From contig DAHXNE010000043.1 of NCBI GenBank assembly GCA_027366635.1, forward strand, positions 48,809 to 112,808: a DNA stretch of 64,000 nucleotides. The letters are read 5' to 3'. The position numbers were made by a program, and so were the translations under genes. Positions 45,087-53,463 of this stretch are shown here, one piece after another. The notes under the pieces were generated by a model. That model was not told where the DNA came from. It did not search any database and saw only the letters and a program-made list of their open reading frames with translations. The stretch's first letter is position 1; each line of letters opens with the position of its first letter. This stretch comes from Gammaproteobacteria bacterium (GTDB lineage Bacteria; Pseudomonadota; Gammaproteobacteria; Steroidobacterales; Steroidobacteraceae).

Positions 45087-46319
45087 ATGGACGCCCTGGC
45101 CACGTGTTTCTGGTGCTCATTAGCGATTCTGTCGTACAGCTATCTTGGCTATCCCGCGCTGGTGTGGCTGTGGGCGCGCAGGCGGCCGAAGCGGACCCGG
45201 CAGTCCGGTGCGCTGCCGCGGCTCAGCGTGGTAATCGTTGCGTATAATGAGGGGCACCGCATCGGGCCGCGTATCGAGAATATCCTCCAGCAGGAGTATC
45301 CGGCCGACCGTCTGGAAGTCATCATCGCCTCGGATGGCTCCAGGGATGATACGGCCGGGCGCGCCCGAGCGGTCGGGGCGGCGCAAGTGCGGGTGGTGGA
45401 ATTCCCGATGCACCGCGGAAAGAGCGCGGTTCTCGACGAGGTCATACCCACGGCGCGGGGGGACGTGGTGGTCCTGGCGGACGCGCGCCAGCGGTTCTCA
45501 CCCGGTGCGCTGCGGGCGCTCGCGGCGCGCTTCGCGGATCCCGATGTGGGCGCCGTCAGCGGCGAACTCATGCTCGAGAGGGGTCCGGGGGGATCGGAGG
45601 TGGCCCAGGGCGTCGACGTGTATTGGCGCTACGAGAAATTCATCCGCCGCAACGAGAGTCTGATCGACTCGACGGTCGGCGCCACCGGCGCCATATACGC
45701 GGTTCGACGCGTCCTGTTTCGGATGATTCCCGCCGACATCATCCTCGATGATGTATTGGTTCCGATGGTCATCGTCCGGCAGGGTTATCGGGTACTGTTC
45801 GAGCCGCGGGCGCTGGCTTACGATCAGATTACACCCTCGGCCCGGGGGGAGTTCCGACGGAAAGTGCGGACGCTGGCGGGCAACTTCCAGCTGCTGCGGC
45901 GCGCGCATTGGCTCTGGAATCCGCGAGCCAACCGGCTGTGGCTGCAGTTGATCTCACACAAGCTCTGCAGGCTGCTCTGTCCGTGGTTCATGCTCGCCGC
46001 GTTCCTGTCGAACCTGCTGCTGGTCGGACAGCCGGCGTATCGGGTGCTGTTCATCCTGCAGCTGCTGTTCTATGCGGCGGCGCTGTGCGGCGCTGTGCTG
46101 CGCAATTCCCAGCGGCGCAACCCGCTAGTGAATTTACCCTATGCCTTCTGCCTGCTCAATCTGGCGGCGGTGATCGGCCTGTTCGAGTGGCTGTCCGGAC
46201 GCCAGGCGGCTACTTGGGAGGTGACGTCCTTGAATCCGGCGGCGGCGGGGGGATTTGCGGGCGGAGCCGGGCGCCCGGATTGGGTGGCAGTCGCAGACAG
46301 ACGTCTGCGCCCGAAATGA
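45087..46319 (+). CDS. Membrane glycosyltransferase family 2
   Basis: This 410-residue inner-membrane GT2 enzyme has a helix at 8-28, then the GT-A domain. SVVIVAYNEGHRIGPRIEN and IIASDGSRDDTAGRA lead to the VLADARQRF acid motif and GATGAIYAVRR. Three more helices lie near 290-365. The QxxRW processive motif is absent; FRRKVRTLAGNFQ stands there, as in non-processive exopolysaccharide transferases. It is the last gene of the plus-strand locus and converges on the rhombosortase gene. Confidence 0.87.
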   Translation: MDALATCFWCSLAILSYSYLGYPALVWLWARRRPKRTRQSGALPRLSVVIVAYNEGHRIGPRIENILQQEYPADRLEVIIASDGSRDDTAGRARAVGAAQVRVVEFPMHRGKSAVLDEVIPTARGDVVVLADARQRFSPGALRALAARFADPDVGAVSGELMLERGPGGSEVAQGVDVYWRYEKFIRRNESLIDSTVGATGAIYAVRRVLFRMIPADIILDDVLVPMVIVRQGYRVLFEPRALAYDQITPSARGEFRRKVRTLAGNFQLLRRAHWLWNPRANRLWLQLISHKLCRLLCPWFMLAAFLSNLLLVGQPAYRVLFILQLLFYAAALCGAVLRNSQRRNPLVNLPYAFCLLNLAAVIGLFEWLSGRQAATWEVTSLNPAAAGGFAGGAGRPDWVAVADRRLRPK

Positions 46320-46448
46320 TCCGTAGCGAATGACCAAACGACCCACAACGCCGCCGTAAGGTCCGGATCTTCGGTTGCGTTGCCGGAGGCGGTACGGCGC
46401 CATCGGGTTAGTGCGGCAAATGCGCGCGGCTTCGGAACCGCGGAGGTA

Positions 46449-47060
46449 TCAGAACGAAAGTTGACTGTCACTGTCGTCCGCGGCGGCGGGAACCCGCCGC
46501 CGCAGGCGCTGTGTCAGGTAGAATGCGGCGCCGCAGAGTGCGCCGTATAAATGCGCCTGCGGCACGACGGCACCACCGAGACCGGTCGTCTCGCCCGGTA
46601 GCGGACCAGCATACAGGGTCCAGGCGACGATGGTCGTCATGCCGGTGAGCAGTGCCGCTGCGAACAGCGGACGCCGGGAGAGCTGGCTCAGTGCCCCGGC
46701 GCAGAACAGAGCGAACAGTACGCCGGATATGCCCACATACCAGGCGATCGCGGGATTGAATACGAGCAGGCCCAGACCCACCGCCAGAGCGCTCACGGCG
46801 ATGAGGGCACACCAGGCGCGCTCATCGAGCCAGTGGCCCATCAGACCCCAGATCAGGAACAGTCCGGTGCCGTCGCGCAGCAGGTGTATCCAACCGAGAT
46901 GCACGATGTTCCCGGTCACCAAGCGCCACAGCTGGCCATGGAGTATCGCGCCGCGCCGGTATTCCAGAGCCGGACCCCATCCGGCCACCTGAACTGCCAC
47001 CAGCAGCGCGGCCAGGGCCAGCGGGATCCGCCAGGCGCGCAGTGCCGCGCGTGCGTTCAT
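46449..47060 (-). CDS. rrtA: Rhombosortase (rhomboid-family intramembrane protease)
   Basis: The 203-residue six-helix rhomboid of the rhombosortase subfamily has catalytic Ser112 in YVGISGVL (GxSG) and His170 in VPQAHLYGALCG. The loop-1 region is VTGNIVHLGWIHLL. Rhombosortases cleave GlyGly-CTERM tails of secreted proteins in the inner membrane, and these proteins then leave by type II secretion. The ATG at 47060 overlaps the stop of the preceding GlyGly-CTERM gene (ATGA, 47057-47060), so enzyme and substrate are translationally coupled. Confidence 0.88.
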   Translation of the reverse strand: MNARAALRAWRIPLALAALLVAVQVAGWGPALEYRRGAILHGQLWRLVTGNIVHLGWIHLLRDGTGLFLIWGLMGHWLDERAWCALIAVSALAVGLGLLVFNPAIAWYVGISGVLFALFCAGALSQLSRRPLFAAALLTGMTTIVAWTLYAGPLPGETTGLGGAVVPQAHLYGALCGAAFYLTQRLRRRVPAAADDSDSQLSF

Positions 47061-49000
47061 CGCGGCACGGATCCCTTTCGGGCCGTCCCGCGGCCGTGCC
47101 GGCGCCGCGCATCCCACAGATAGGCGCCGAGGAGCAGCAGCAGGCTGATGTCGCCCAACGCACCCCCGCCACCGTGGCTGCTCGTGGCCGTACTCGCGTC
47201 GTCGGTTGCGTGCACGGTGGCGCTCGCGCTCGCGGTCGTGAAGGTCTCGTCAGATGAGACGCCCTCGGCACCCGAGCTGTTGGTCGACTGGGCTTCGAAG
47301 TGGTAGGTCGTGCCTGCGGCTAATCCGGTGAGCACGATCGTGTGCGCGCTCGTCAAGGCCGAGCGTTGCGGCGACTCGCTGCCGTATCCGGTGCTGGTGC
47401 CGTACACGACCTGCGAGCTGCTTGCCTGATTTGTGCTCCAGGTGATCGTGGCGCCGGAGGAGCTGATGGCGTTGGCGGCAAGCGCCGTGATCGTCGGTGC
47501 CCCGCTCTGGGAGGCGCTTTGAACGGTGCTCGACACGGGGTCGGAAGTGCTCGACGCGTCGTCGCTGCCGCTGGAGCTGGTGCTGCCGGTGAGCAGCTGC
47601 GCGGGAATCTTGACGATGAAGGCATCCATCCGGTTCGTGCCATGATCGCTCTCGAAGAAGAAGTACCGACCGGTCGGATCGATGTTGCCCTTGGGATCCT
47701 GGGTGTAGTTCTGGCAGCCGCTGCACCAGCTGCCGGCGCTGGTGTTGGGGTCATCCATCGTCGGCGCCACCACCAGCACCTGCTGGTCGGCGGGGGCGAC
47801 GGAGTCGTTAAGCAGGAAGCAGGTGATCTGCTGAGACTGAGGCGCTACGATCGTGGTTGGATTTGCGCCCCCGCAGGCATATTGCTGAGTGATCGGGACG
47901 TTGGGCTCGGGAGCCCAGGCGATGTGCGAGGGCTCGAAGACGTTCCAATCCAGATCCTGGTGCACCAAACCTCCCTGTATCAGGTTCCCCAGGCCGCTCA
48001 ACGGGCCGTTCTCCACGTAAGGCTGTGCGGCGTCCCACCACCGCCAGGCGTTCGGCGCGCTCCAGTTGTCCGCCTGCACCCAGCTGCCATAGCCCATGGC
48101 ATAGTGTCCGCCGCCGCCGTCCTGATTGGGGATAATGGTCTGGGAGTCTGTCTCCAGGTCCTCGATCACCGTGTCCTCGTCGCAGGTCGAGCAGGTGCTC
48201 GGCGTCTTCTCGTCGATGAGCAAGTACTGTCCGCTCATGTCGATATGGCACTCGTCGAAGCTGCCCAGCGCCTTGAACAGGGTGAATTTCTCAGTGCTGG
48301 TATTGTAGACGACACAGCCGATCGGGGCGTACGTCCCGGCATTCTCCAAAGTGCCGGAAAAGACTTCGCCGTTGGCGCTGACGGAAGTCTGCCACAGGAC
48401 CGTGTCCGGATATTCGGTGGTGGTGTTGAATATCGTCGTGAACGCATGAGTGAGTATGTTGAAGCTCTGCAGCGTGCTGCCCGAAGTGATGTACAGGGTG
48501 TGCGGCCGGGTGTAGCTGAAGTACCAGCCCTCGGTGCTCATGAACGAGTAGGGGCTCGAGGCCGGGAACAGCGGACCGTCATCGGTGAGCGCGTCGGTGC
48601 TTTTGTCATAGCTGAACAGCGTCGGTCCGTTGCCGCCGCGGGCCCTGTCCAGACCCACCAGGATGTACAGAGTATTGCTGCCGGCGCTGTTGTTCATATT
48701 ATCCCAGTAGGAGTAGATCAGATCGAGGCAGTCTCCCCCGCCGCAGTCGCTGGAGTTGGTGACCCGGATCGCCTGGGTGTCGTACGGGGCGGGGAATGTG
48801 AACAGCCCGCGCTGCGGGAGCAGCGCGGCGAGCTGCGCGGGCGTGAGATTCGGGCGCGCGACGCTGGTGTCGTCCTTCTCGAGAAATCCACCGGGAAAGG
48901 TGTCCGCCCAGCTCGAGCGCGCCAGCACTAAGCCCACAATCACCGCTACGCCGAGCAGCCACCACAGCCGGCGGCCGGCGAAACCAATTCGATTTCTCAT
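47057..49000 (-). CDS. Secreted protein with fibronectin III domain and GlyGly-CTERM tail
   Basis: The 647-residue product has a signal peptide ending near SSWA and a large N-terminal region rich in Tyr, Trp, Ser, Thr and Cys pairs (CGGGDC, CSTCDED, CSGCQ). A fibronectin type III-like domain follows at about 497-590 (ATITWSTNQASSSQVVYG, TIVLTGLAAGTTYHFEA). The C-terminus shows the sorting signal: a GGGGALGD stretch, a hydrophobic ISLLLLLGAYLW and then a basic tail RRRHGR. The rhombosortase encoded next would cleave there. The N-terminal domain is not recognised; an enzyme or surface adhesin are both possible. Confidence 0.8.
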   Translation of the reverse strand: MRNRIGFAGRRLWWLLGVAVIVGLVLARSSWADTFPGGFLEKDDTSVARPNLTPAQLAALLPQRGLFTFPAPYDTQAIRVTNSSDCGGGDCLDLIYSYWDNMNNSAGSNTLYILVGLDRARGGNGPTLFSYDKSTDALTDDGPLFPASSPYSFMSTEGWYFSYTRPHTLYITSGSTLQSFNILTHAFTTIFNTTTEYPDTVLWQTSVSANGEVFSGTLENAGTYAPIGCVVYNTSTEKFTLFKALGSFDECHIDMSGQYLLIDEKTPSTCSTCDEDTVIEDLETDSQTIIPNQDGGGGHYAMGYGSWVQADNWSAPNAWRWWDAAQPYVENGPLSGLGNLIQGGLVHQDLDWNVFEPSHIAWAPEPNVPITQQYACGGANPTTIVAPQSQQITCFLLNDSVAPADQQVLVVAPTMDDPNTSAGSWCSGCQNYTQDPKGNIDPTGRYFFFESDHGTNRMDAFIVKIPAQLLTGSTSSSGSDDASSTSDPVSSTVQSASQSGAPTITALAANAISSSGATITWSTNQASSSQVVYGTSTGYGSESPQRSALTSAHTIVLTGLAAGTTYHFEAQSTNSSGAEGVSSDETFTTASASATVHATDDASTATSSHGGGGALGDISLLLLLGAYLWDARRRHGRGTARKGSVPR

Positions 49001-49112
49001 CGTCAAGAACCTCGCAGGATTGGGAGCACGCGCTTAAGGGAAACGCCGCCGGGAGGCCGTGGCCGAAGCGCCGGCGTCGCGGTAGGACCGCGGGAATTTC
49101 CCTGGACGAAAG

Positions 49113-49140
49113 CAGGTGAGTGCCTGCAGGCACTCACCTG
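49113..49140. promoter_or_regulatory. Perfect 28-bp palindrome upstream of the GlyGly-CTERM gene
   Basis: CAGGTGAGTGCCTG is followed at once by its exact reverse complement CAGGCACTCACCTG. With no unpaired loop and no T-run it looks like a two-fold operator more than a terminator. It lies about 113 bases upstream of the GlyGly-CTERM start in a 385-bp gene-free region (49001-49385). Confidence 0.55.
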
Positions 49141-49158
49141 TCTCGCGGTGAAGGTATC

Positions 49159-49178
49159 TACCCTACGAGGAGCGGGTA
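49159..49178. promoter_or_regulatory. TACCC-N10-GGGTA inverted repeat, candidate LuxR/NarL-type site
   Basis: TACCC (49159-49163) and GGGTA (49174-49178) form an inverted repeat with a ten-base spacer. NarL-type regulators bind heptamers such as TACCNMT arranged in this way. The site lies upstream of the GlyGly-CTERM gene and directly follows the LuxR-type regulator operon, one member of which might bind it. Related AAATACCC octamers occur at 54932 and (reverse) 55866. Confidence 0.35.
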
Positions 49179-49385
49179 TTTAAGAGTCTGGCATCACATC
49201 TTGATAACGAGAACTTAACGCTGAGGTAAAGATTGCAGATGTCCGGAAAAACCGTGGGCTCGCGCCGACAGTTACGCTTCAGGATGTCGCGCTATGGAGT
49301 CGGTCGGCCCGGTCGCACAGGGCCGCGGAGCAGGTGCCGGTGAGGGCGTTGGGGCGGCGGATCGGAGGCGGGCGGGAGGCCGCGG

Positions 49386-50015
49386 TTAGGCCTTGATGAC
49401 GCCGCGGCGAATGGCGTAGCGAACCAGGCCGGCTGTGTCGTGGATCCCCAGCTTCTGCATGATCCGGGTACGGTGCGAGTCGGCCGTCTTGACGCTCAGG
49501 CCGAGCACGTGCGCGGCCTCTTTGGTGGTCTTGCCCTCGGCGACGAGTTGCAGGACTTGGCGCTCCCGGTCGGTCAGGGGGTCCTGCGGCAGCTCGGAAC
49601 GGCTGCGATAGGCGTTGACGACGGTCGCGGAGATTCCGGGACTGAGGTACACCGCGCCGCGAAGGACGGCATGAATGGCGGCGACGAGGTCCGCCGCTGC
49701 CTGCGCCTTCAGGACGTAGCCGCGGATGCCCGCCCGAACCGCCTCGAAGACATACGCGTCGTCTTCGTACATCGTGAGCAGCACGACCTGGGTGCTCGGA
49801 ACGCGCTTTTGAATCTCACGCGCGGCGTCCAATCCGTTCATCAGGGGCATGCCCACATCCAGGATTGCCACGTCAGGGTTGAGCTCGCGGGCGAGACGCA
49901 CCGCCGCGTGGCCATCGGCAGCCTCGCCCGGCACCTCGAAACCTTCGCGCTCAAGCAGGGCACGCAGCCCTTGCCTGAACATCGGATGATCGTCCGCCAG
50001 AAGTATGCGTTGCAT
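49386..50015 (-). CDS. LuxR/NarL-type response regulator 1
   Basis: The 209-residue regulator has a receiver domain starting QRILLADDHPMFRQGL (acidic pair), phospho-Asp in VAILDVGMPLMNG (about residue 53), Thr in VVLLTMYED and Lys in GYVLKAQ. The C-terminal helix-turn-helix begins LTDRERQVLQLVAEGKTTKE. All phosphorylation residues are intact. It is strongly similar throughout to the regulator at 50816, so the two are paralogs flanking a STAS gene. It probably receives phosphate from the histidine kinase of the same cluster. Confidence 0.92.
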   Translation of the reverse strand: MQRILLADDHPMFRQGLRALLEREGFEVPGEAADGHAAVRLARELNPDVAILDVGMPLMNGLDAAREIQKRVPSTQVVLLTMYEDDAYVFEAVRAGIRGYVLKAQAAADLVAAIHAVLRGAVYLSPGISATVVNAYRSRSELPQDPLTDRERQVLQLVAEGKTTKEAAHVLGLSVKTADSHRTRIMQKLGIHDTAGLVRYAIRRGVIKA

Positions 50016-50227
50016 GATGATGCGTCCGTTACACGAGGTGCACGCCGCACGCGGATCTCGGTGGTGCGGTATGCGCTGTACACGACAATACGCGTCGGCC
50101 GCTTGTTCGCAGGCCAGGGAATCACCGGAGAGGGCCGGAGATGATGGCCCCCTTGACAAGATTAAGAATACCGATCCGGCTTTGCAAGCCGAGTACCCTT
50201 CGCACGCGCCCCTGAGCAACCGTTGGG

Positions 50228-50635
50228 CTAAGCGTGCTGATCCCGGTCGCAGCAGATCGGCGGTCTGTGGGACGCGTGCGATTGGAGGTAGTGGACGGCC
50301 TCGGCAAGGTTGCCGAGGATGGGTACGTCCGGTATGCGAAGATCGCGAATGATCATCGAGACGGATACGGAAAGCGGTATCCCAGACACGACCGCCAGCA
50401 GGCCGTGCGCGCGCGCGGCGGTGCACAGTTCCCGCACCATCGAAGCCGAGAAGGCGTCCAGAACATCGAGCCCGTTGAGATCGAGGATGATTCCGCAGCC
50501 GTGACCGGCGTGGGCGGCGGCGCGCGTGCACAGCATCCGCCATTGGTCGTCACTGAGCGGAGCCTGTACCGAGACGACCAGGAATCCGCGTTCCTCAAAG
50601 AACAGAACGTCGGGAAACCAACTGCCAATCCTCAT
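50228..50635 (-). CDS. STAS-domain RsbS paralog lacking the phosphorylatable serine
   Basis: The 135-residue single STAS domain resembles the RsbS of this cluster in order and length. At the site where RsbS has MDSFSV this protein has LDAFSA, so the serine phosphorylated by RsbT is alanine. In Bacillus subtilis an alanine at this site keeps RsbS bound to RsbT. It may therefore act as a permanent RsbT binder or as a structural part of the stressosome. It lies between two response regulator genes, with AGG upstream of the ATG and 212 bases to the next gene downstream. Confidence 0.8.
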   Translation of the reverse strand: MRIGSWFPDVLFFEERGFLVVSVQAPLSDDQWRMLCTRAAAHAGHGCGIILDLNGLDVLDAFSASMVRELCTAARAHGLLAVVSGIPLSVSVSMIIRDLRIPDVPILGNLAEAVHYLQSHASHRPPICCDRDQHA

Positions 50636-50762
50636 GCACCTGCTCTAGTGGTCGGGCGTTGCCCTGCGCGCCGCGTCGCATACGCAGTCACTGTAGCGGC
50701 GACTCGATGGGACGCAATCAGGCAAAGACGGTGTCTTGGCTGTCAATATCACTGAGGACTGT

Positions 50763-50790
50763 CACGGGCCGGTAATCGGCCAGGCCCGTG
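50763..50790. other. Hairpin between the second regulator and the STAS gene
   Basis: CACGGGCC (50763-50770) pairs with GGCCCGTG (50783-50790) around a 12-base loop, in the 180-base gap downstream of the response regulator at 50816. No T-run follows on the minus strand. It may act as a weak terminator or RNA stabiliser that lowers expression of the STAS and regulator 1 genes relative to the stressosome genes. Confidence 0.4.
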
Positions 50791-50815
50791 CGTGCGGTCG
50801 CGGGTGCGGCGCGGC

Positions 50816-51451
50816 TCAGGGCTGAATGAACCGCCGGCGAATCGCATAGCGCACCAGATCCGCGGTCGTGTGCAGATCGAGCTTCTGCATGATGCGGGCG
50901 CGGTGCGAATCGGCGGTACGAACGCTGACGCCGAGGGTCCGGGCGACGCGCTTGGTGGTATTGCCTTCTGCGATCAGCTGCAGGACTTCCCGTTCCCGGT
51001 CCGTAAGGGGGTCGGCCGCTGGCTCGCTATTCGTCCGGCAGGCATCGACCAGCACCTCGCAGATGCCTGGGCTCAGATAGACCGCGCCCCGCAAGACGTC
51101 GCGCACCGCGGCGACGAGGTCGGCCGCCGCCTGCGACTTGATCACGTAGCCGCGAACGCCCGCGCGCAATGCCTCCAGCACGTAGGCATCCTCCTCGTAC
51201 ATCGTGAGCAGGATGACCGGAATGCGTTCACCGTCGAGCTTGTGGATCGCGCGAGCGGCGTCGATGCCGTTCAGTCCAGGCATGGAGATGTCGAGAACCG
51301 CGACCGCCGGCCGCAATTGCTGTGCCAGACGCACGGCATCGCGCCCGTCCCCGGCCTCGGATACGACCTCGAAGCCTTCCCGCTCCAGCACGGCGCGCAG
51401 ACCGTCGCGAAACATTGATTGGTCGTCAGCCAGCAGTATGCGCACTGCCAT
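50816..51451 (-). CDS. LuxR/NarL-type response regulator 2
   Basis: The 211-residue regulator has an intact receiver (VRILLADDQSMF, phospho-Asp in VAVLDISMPGLNG near 54, LLTMYEED, GYVIKSQ) and a LuxR-type helix-turn-helix (LTDREREVLQLIAEGNTTK). The start ATG shares one base with the stop of the histidine kinase gene (TAATG), the strongest sign that it is the kinase's direct partner. Compared with regulator 1 the DNA-binding helix is nearly the same, so the two may recognise the same sites. Confidence 0.93.
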   Translation of the reverse strand: MAVRILLADDQSMFRDGLRAVLEREGFEVVSEAGDGRDAVRLAQQLRPAVAVLDISMPGLNGIDAARAIHKLDGERIPVILLTMYEEDAYVLEALRAGVRGYVIKSQAAADLVAAVRDVLRGAVYLSPGICEVLVDACRTNSEPAADPLTDREREVLQLIAEGNTTKRVARTLGVSVRTADSHRARIMQKLDLHTTADLVRYAIRRRFIQP

Positions 51452-52407
51452 TATCGTTTTCCACTGGGTATCGAAATCAATAGCTGCGTACCTGAGTTCG
51501 GGCTGGAGCGGATGTCGAGCGTGCCATGCAAGGCGCTGACGCGCTCCTGTATCCCGACCAGGCCGAGGCCCTTGTCGCCGCTTCGGTGCCACAGTCCCCG
51601 GTGGTCGAATCCGACGCCGTCGTCGGTGATGCTGCAGCGCACCCGCCCTGAAATCCGCCGAATGCGGATCTCGACGCGGTGTGCGTGAGCATGACGGGAA
51701 ACATTGTTGAGCGCTTCTTGGACCACTCTGTAGAAGGCCGTCTCGATCGCGGCGGGCAATCGGCCCGCCAGCACCCCGGTGACGGTGACCTGCAGGCCAG
51801 CGCGCTTGCGATAGCCGTCGGCGAGGAATTCCAGAGCAGGAAGAAGTCCGAATTTGTCGAGTATAGGCGGCCGCAGCTCGTGTGACAGGCGTCGCAGCTG
51901 CTCGCGTACCTGATCGAGATGGCCGGTGATGCGCGTAGCGCGTGTGCGCACCGCCTCGGAAGCCGGCGCGTCGTGCTGCAGCTCGGCAAGCTCCAGGTAC
52001 ACGGCGGCGAGCAGTTGCGCGGCCTCGTCGTGCAGCACGTGCGCAATGCGCTTGGCTTCCTCTTCCAGGATGGCATTTAAACGCTTCAGTGCCTCCATCG
52101 CCTCGCGATTGCCGAGCTGCAGCACTTCGAATGGCGAAAGGCATTCGACGAGGAAGCGCTCGGTGCGCTCCAACTTGTCGAAGATTGTCCCACGGAACTC
52201 GGGCTGTTCCTGCAGCAGCGTGCGCACGGAGTGATGATGCAGATTTATCAATTGGAGCATGCTGAACCCGGAGTGCAACGCCCCCCGTCCAATCTCGTAG
52301 GCCTGATGCAGCGGGCGCTCGCCACCGTCGGCGACGAAATCGCGCAACGCCTTGCGGTAGTCCGCGCCGAGGACATCGCGGTCATCTGCAGGAAGCATGC
52401 TCGACAT
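51451..52407 (-). CDS. Cytoplasmic histidine kinase (HisKA_3) with RsbU-like N-terminus
   Basis: The 318-residue soluble kinase of the NarX/DegS type has the phospho-acceptor His in AHVLHDEAAQLLAAVYLEL (about residue 125). The ATPase domain has EALNNVSRHA, DDGVGFDH, GLGLVGIQERV and GTQLLISIP. The first 90 residues (YRKALRDFVADGG, LHQAYEIGRGALHSGF, INLHHHSVRTLL) resemble the N-terminal domain with which RsbU binds RsbT. No membrane segment or sensor domain is present. The likely input is therefore RsbT released from the stressosome. The start overlaps rsbX by 26 bases. Confidence 0.85.
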   Translation of the reverse strand: MSSMLPADDRDVLGADYRKALRDFVADGGERPLHQAYEIGRGALHSGFSMLQLINLHHHSVRTLLQEQPEFRGTIFDKLERTERFLVECLSPFEVLQLGNREAMEALKRLNAILEEEAKRIAHVLHDEAAQLLAAVYLELAELQHDAPASEAVRTRATRITGHLDQVREQLRRLSHELRPPILDKFGLLPALEFLADGYRKRAGLQVTVTGVLAGRLPAAIETAFYRVVQEALNNVSRHAHAHRVEIRIRRISGRVRCSITDDGVGFDHRGLWHRSGDKGLGLVGIQERVSALHGTLDIRSSPNSGTQLLISIPSGKR

Positions 52408-53011
52408 ATCTCATTACCAGCACCAGGGCATCGTCCGTGCCTTTGCAGCAGCGGGTGAGGATGTCCTTGGCTATGTCATCGACATGGGCATCGATGGGCA
52501 GATGGTCCGCGAAGTCACTCGACAGGCCGTCGGTGGCCAATATCAGCACGTCGCCCGGGGTGACCCGATGGACCGACGGCTGCAAGCGTGGCAGTTGTCT
52601 GCCCAGGATCCCCGGTCGCAGCAGCAGACTCTCCTGCAGATACCGGCCATGCGCAGTTCTGAGCAGCAACCGCCCCTCCACATTGCCCACTCCGAGCCAC
52701 GTAACGAGACCCTGGTTCGCGTTATGGTAGGCGAGACTCGCGACGGCGCCGCGGCTGTCGTCGAAGAGCGCAGCGTGGCAGCGGCGTACGACATCGAGGA
52801 GTGGGGGTTCCCCGGTGGCGGATTCGACCGTGTTGATGACACGATTGGCGGCTCTTGCGGCCGGTTCGCCGTGCCCCAAGCCGTCGGCGACGATCGCCAG
52901 CGTTCCGGAGCTGAGCGGCACTACCAGGCAGCGATCCCCGGACTCGGTGTCACCACGCCGGCTCGCACCGGCGGCGGCCCACTCCAGGTTGCCGGTCCTC
53001 ACCGCGCCCAT
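52382..53011 (-). CDS. rsbX: RsbX-like PP2C phosphatase
   Basis: RsbX removes phosphate from RsbS and RsbR and resets the stressosome. The 209-residue product has PP2C/SpoIIE motifs with metal-binding Asp in AIVADGLGHGEPA (about residue 39), LATDGLSSDF and DDALVLVM. The start MGAVRTGNLEW is chosen because it aligns with the family and overlaps the rsbT stop by 13 bases. Length agrees with RsbX (about 200). Confidence 0.85.
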   Translation of the reverse strand: MGAVRTGNLEWAAAGASRRGDTESGDRCLVVPLSSGTLAIVADGLGHGEPAARAANRVINTVESATGEPPLLDVVRRCHAALFDDSRGAVASLAYHNANQGLVTWLGVGNVEGRLLLRTAHGRYLQESLLLRPGILGRQLPRLQPSVHRVTPGDVLILATDGLSSDFADHLPIDAHVDDIAKDILTRCCKGTDDALVLVMRYVEHASCR

Positions 53012-53400
53012 TTCTTCACTGCCACGGTCGTTCCCTTGCCCGGGGCGGTTTCCAGCTGGAACTCGTCGACCATGCGGCGCACGCCGCACAATCCGAGGCC
53101 GAGGCCTCCGGAGGTGGAGTAGCCGCCCAACAGCGCGCGCTGTACGTCGGCAATGCCGGGGCCCTCGTCGCGGCTGACGATGGAGATTCCGCGTCGAGGC
53201 GGATTGTCCAGGCTTCCAATAAGGATTTCTCCGTGTTGGGCGTACAGCACGATATTGCGCGCCAACTCGGAGATGATCGTGGCGATCAGAGTCGCCTCGG
53301 TCTCGGAAAAACGCATGCTCAGGGCGCGATCCCGTCCGCGCTGGCGCGCGATGACGATATCGGTGACGGTTCTGATGGGAACGGTTTCGATTGTGTCCAT
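52999..53400 (-). CDS. rsbT: RsbT-like serine kinase/switch protein
   Basis: RsbT phosphorylates RsbS and RsbR in the stressosome and, when freed, activates a partner. The 133-residue GHKL-fold product has VPIRTVTDIVIARQRGR at the start, N-box ELARNIVLYAQ, DEGPGI and GLGLGLCGVRRMVDEF. The ATG at 53400 matches the typical RsbT start; an upstream TTG at 53436 would add 12 residues. No RsbU or sigma B gene follows. The histidine kinase takes that position. Confidence 0.9.
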   Translation of the reverse strand: MDTIETVPIRTVTDIVIARQRGRDRALSMRFSETEATLIATIISELARNIVLYAQHGEILIGSLDNPPRRGISIVSRDEGPGIADVQRALLGGYSTSGGLGLGLCGVRRMVDEFQLETAPGKGTTVAVKKWAR

Positions 53401-53463
53401 CAGGGTCGTCGCGGTGTTGACCTGGAAAATTGCCAACTCACGGGCGCGCCGCGCGGCGAGGGC

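Noticed and set aside
49113..49140. Reading the 28-bp palindrome as a terminator for the response regulator operon.
   Set aside because: It has no T-run or loop and lies 245 bases past the regulator stop, close to the next promoter; an operator is the better explanation.
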